From NCBI GenBank assembly GCA_947649495.1, contig CANSRU010000004.1, positions 62,001 through 126,000 of the forward strand: DNA of 64,000 nucleotides. Reading direction: 5' to 3'. Under the pieces are notes generated by a model. The model was not told the origin of the DNA. It ran no database searches and was given only the letters and a program-made list of their open reading frames with translations. The stretch comes from an uncultured Porphyromonadaceae bacterium (lineage in GTDB: Bacteria > Bacteroidota > Bacteroidia > Bacteroidales > Muribaculaceae). Made by a program: the position numbers and the translations under genes. Below, piece after piece: positions 58,783 to 64,000 of this stretch. Numbering within the stretch: position 1 is the first letter of the stretch; each line of letters starts with the position of its first letter.

Positions 58783-58821
58783 TATCTTTGCAAAGATACT
58801 TACATGGATTGATATGGACAA
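58783..58821. promoter_or_regulatory. Divergent mirror-image promoters (sugar kinase / glycosylase)
   Basis: TATCTTTG (58783-58790, plus) is followed directly by CAAAGATA (58791-58798), which is TATCTTTG on the minus strand. The two -7 boxes abut, forming a 16-base perfect palindrome. The minus-strand promoter also has TTG (complement of 58819-58821) at 20 bases; the plus-strand one lacks an evident TTG. Confidence 0.65.
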
Positions 58822-59380
58822 TATTATTGATGGACATTGCGGGTGGGCAGGTACAGATCCGCTCTATGTCCGCTATCACGACGAGGAGTGGGGCCGGCTT
58901 GTGTCAGACGACCGCACATTGTTTGAGTTTCTGCTGCTCGAGAGCGCGCAGGCCGGTCTGGCGTGGATCACCGTATTGCGTAAGCGTGAAGGCTATCGGC
59001 AGGCTTTCTTCGGATTCGATTTTGAAAAAGTGGCACGGATGACCGAGGCCGATGTGGAGCGTCTAATGGCATTCGACGGCATAGTGAGAAATCGCCGTAA
59101 GATAGAATCAGCCATTACCAATGCACGTCTGTTTATCGATATCCTACGTGAATTCGGAAGTTTCGCCGACTATATATTCTCCTTTTTTCCTGACAGGAAG
59201 CCTATTGTCAATCACTTTTCCACTCTTTCGGAGATTCCGGCAACATCGCCGCAGTCTGATGCCATAAGCCGCGACATGCGGAGCCGGGGATTCAAGTTCT
59301 TCGGCTCCACAATATGCTATGCTTTCCTGCAGGCCACCGGATTTGTCAACGACCATCTCACCGGTTGCCACTGCCGTTGA
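58814..59380 (+). CDS. tag: DNA-3-methyladenine glycosylase I
   Basis: The 188-residue base-excision enzyme removes 3-methyladenine. The start is MDNIIDGHCGWAG (58814); the frame extends upstream through the promoter, which is not coding. Signatures: CGWAGTDPLYVRYHDEEWG (about 9-27; zinc ligands Cys and His), ESAQAGLAWITVLRKREGYR (the recognition segment), and a C-terminal SRGFKFFGSTICYAFLQATGFVNDH with GCHC at the end. It is convergent with the beta-galactosidase gene, with 11 bases between them. Confidence 0.92.
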   Translation: MDNIIDGHCGWAGTDPLYVRYHDEEWGRLVSDDRTLFEFLLLESAQAGLAWITVLRKREGYRQAFFGFDFEKVARMTEADVERLMAFDGIVRNRRKIESAITNARLFIDILREFGSFADYIFSFFPDRKPIVNHFSTLSEIPATSPQSDAISRDMRSRGFKFFGSTICYAFLQATGFVNDHLTGCHCR

Positions 59381-59391
59381 CTTATCCGCGG

Positions 59392-63018
<3,627 letters not shown>

Positions 63019-63058
63019 TTATTGCGTGAAAAAGAGTACGCGGTTTGTGGATTTTTGC

Positions 63059-63066
63059 TACTTTTG
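63059..63066 (+). promoter_or_regulatory. -7 box of the small membrane protein/dxs unit
   Basis: TACTTTTG matches TAnnTTTG, 30 bases before the ATG at 63097. The -33 element is unclear. Confidence 0.5.
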
Positions 63067-63096
63067 CGGTGATTTGACCGACTGTCTGAAAAAATA

Positions 63097-63270
63097 ATGG
63101 ATAAAGCTACAGTATTCCGCTTCGTGTGTATAGTGCTTCTATGGATAGCGCTATGCTACATATTGGTTGTGAGCCAACCGTTCACGCTAAAGGTGGCGTT
63201 CATTATAGTGGCGTCGGGAATAGTGGTTTTTGTACCGCTGTATAAAAAATATATCAGGACGAAGAAATGA
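63097..63270 (+). CDS. 57-residue two-helix membrane protein
   Basis: This short gene encodes a protein with two hydrophobic helices (residues about 7-25, [19 protein letters not shown], and about 33-48, [17 protein letters not shown]) and a basic C-terminal tail (KKYIRTKK). The stop overlaps the dxs ATG by 4 bases (ATGA). The tight coupling, the clean hydrophobicity pattern and the upstream -7 box indicate a real gene. It would sit in the inner membrane with both ends in the cytoplasm. I do not recognise a family; no enzymatic motif is visible. Confidence 0.72.
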   Translation: MDKATVFRFVCIVLLWIALCYILVVSQPFTLKVAFIIVASGIVVFVPLYKKYIRTKK

Positions 63271-64000
63271 CCGCAATACTCTCAGCCCCATCCGACTCAA
63301 GCGAGCTGCCCCTTGACCGGGAGCGCTATCCGTTGCTATCGGGAATCGGCAGTCCGGCCGACCTCCGCACTGTTCCGGCCGACCGGCTTCCGGAGGTGTG
63401 CTCGGAGATTCGCGATTTTCTGATCAATTCGTTGAGCACCAATCCGGGGCATTTCGCATCGAGCATGGGAGCCGTGGAACTTACCGTGGCATTGCATTAT
63501 GTGTTTGACACTCCCTACGACCGCATAGTGTGGGATGTGGGTCATCAGGCCTACGGTCATAAGCTGCTTACCGGACGCGCGTCGCGTTTCCACACCAACC
63601 GCAAGCTCGGCGGCCTGTGCGGGTTTCCCACTCCTGAGGAGAGCGAGTACGACACATTCACCGCCGGCCATGCCTCCAACGCCATATCGGCAGCCTTGGG
63701 GATGTCAGTGGCTGCAACGCTGAAGCACGATGAACCACGGCGCCATGTGGTGGCTGTGATAGGGGATGCTTCCATAAGCGGTGGTCTGGCATTCGAAGGT
63801 CTGAACAATGCGGCCAACGCCAAGAATAACCTGCTGATAATATTGAACGACAACGATATGTCGATAGACCGTAACGTTGGCTCGCTTAATTCCTATCTCG
63901 CGCATCTCACAGCATCGAAAGGTTACAACACGTTCCGCTACAAACTTTACACATTCCTGAAGAAAATAGGGCTGTTCAACGACAAGAACCGAGGTCGTGT
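63267..64000 (+). CDS. dxs: 1-deoxy-D-xylulose-5-phosphate synthase, N-terminal part (runs off window)
   Basis: The first 244 codons of a TPP-dependent enzyme that joins pyruvate and glyceraldehyde-3-P, the entry step of the MEP isoprenoid pathway. Visible signatures: [15 protein letters not shown], the catalytic-region [54 protein letters not shown] and the TPP/Mg loop [17 protein letters not shown] with NDNDMSID. The GDASISGG form replaces the more common GDGxxTGG, as in other Bacteroidetes Dxs sequences. The gene starts inside the stop of the small membrane protein gene and continues beyond base 64000. Confidence 0.95.
   Translation, partial: MTAILSAPSDSSELPLDRERYPLLSGIGSPADLRTVPADRLPEVCSEIRDFLINSLSTNPGHFASSMGAVELTVALHYVFDTPYDRIVWDVGHQAYGHKLLTGRASRFHTNRKLGGLCGFPTPEESEYDTFTAGHASNAISAALGMSVAATLKHDEPRRHVVAVIGDASISGGLAFEGLNNAANAKNNLLIILNDNDMSIDRNVGSLNSYLAHLTASKGYNTFRYKLYTFLKKIGLFNDKNRGR

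Overview
The window comes from a chromosome of the order Bacteroidales, most likely Muribaculaceae or a close relative. The evidence is the recurrent Bacteroidetes promoter signature (TAnnTTTG, often with TTG about 19-22 bases upstream), a GldH lipoprotein, proteins with type IX secretion (T9SS) C-terminal signals, a PPi-type phosphofructokinase, DUF4827 and DUF4296 proteins beside their usual partners, and a BioG-BioC fusion. The family-level placement is inference. I see no rRNA, CRISPR array, insertion sequence or phage module. Most of the window is ordinary core genome with a few surface or accessory islands.

Layout. 1-1.7 kb: two tandem OmpA-type outer membrane proteins, the first cut by the window edge. 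1.8-6.8 kb: nrnA, DUF4827 lipoprotein, glmM, NlpC/P60 hydrolase and OmpA lipoprotein (nucleotide recycling and cell envelope). 7.0-12.6 kb: ileS, a TraR/DksA-like protein, lspA, DUF4296 lipoprotein and a small protein. 12.8-14.6 kb: an accessory cluster of one 70-residue protein and two paralogous lipoproteins of unknown function. 14.6-20.4 kb (minus strand): an LptF/G permease with tgt, galM with a nucleotidyltransferase, and a Fur-family regulator overlapping a dihydrouridine synthase. 20.6-29.6 kb: a surface lipoprotein, a NUDIX hydrolase, priA and a giant TamB-like protein. 29.7-33.9 kb (minus): manA, PPi-phosphofructokinase and an M16-like protein without its zinc motif. 34.1-36.0 kb: a T9SS-tagged protein translationally coupled to a CotH-type kinase.

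36.1-48.1 kb is one long minus-strand run: zapA and its partner, a probable 6S RNA, then rny-ricT-gldH-HAD-M24 peptidase-cca-queD-queE packed with almost no gaps, followed by a PD40 protein, cstA and a PHP phosphatase. RNase Y directly followed by RicT, and queD/queE together with tgt in the same window, are coherent functional links. 48.2-52.0 kb is a biotin operon (bioA, bioF, bioGC). 52.2-52.6 kb holds three tRNA genes (two identical Gly-GCC, one Leu-GAG); none encodes CCA, which fits the cca gene 10 kb away. 52.7-57.8 kb is the most accessory-looking stretch: an autoinhibited Fic protein, then a C25 gingipain-like protease and a BspA-like leucine-rich repeat protein in one operon. 57.8-64 kb: a PfkB sugar kinase and a 3-methyladenine glycosylase divergently transcribed from a palindromic double promoter, a large GH2 beta-galactosidase with a ricin-like N-terminal domain, a tiny two-helix membrane protein, and the 5' part of dxs.

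No wholly new system is proven. The best candidates for a second look are the T9SS/CotH pair, the gingipain/LRR pair, the paired unknown lipoproteins, the zinc-ligand-free Tgt, and two unusual promoter architectures (a palindrome that appears to be terminator and promoter at once, and back-to-back mirror-image -7 boxes).
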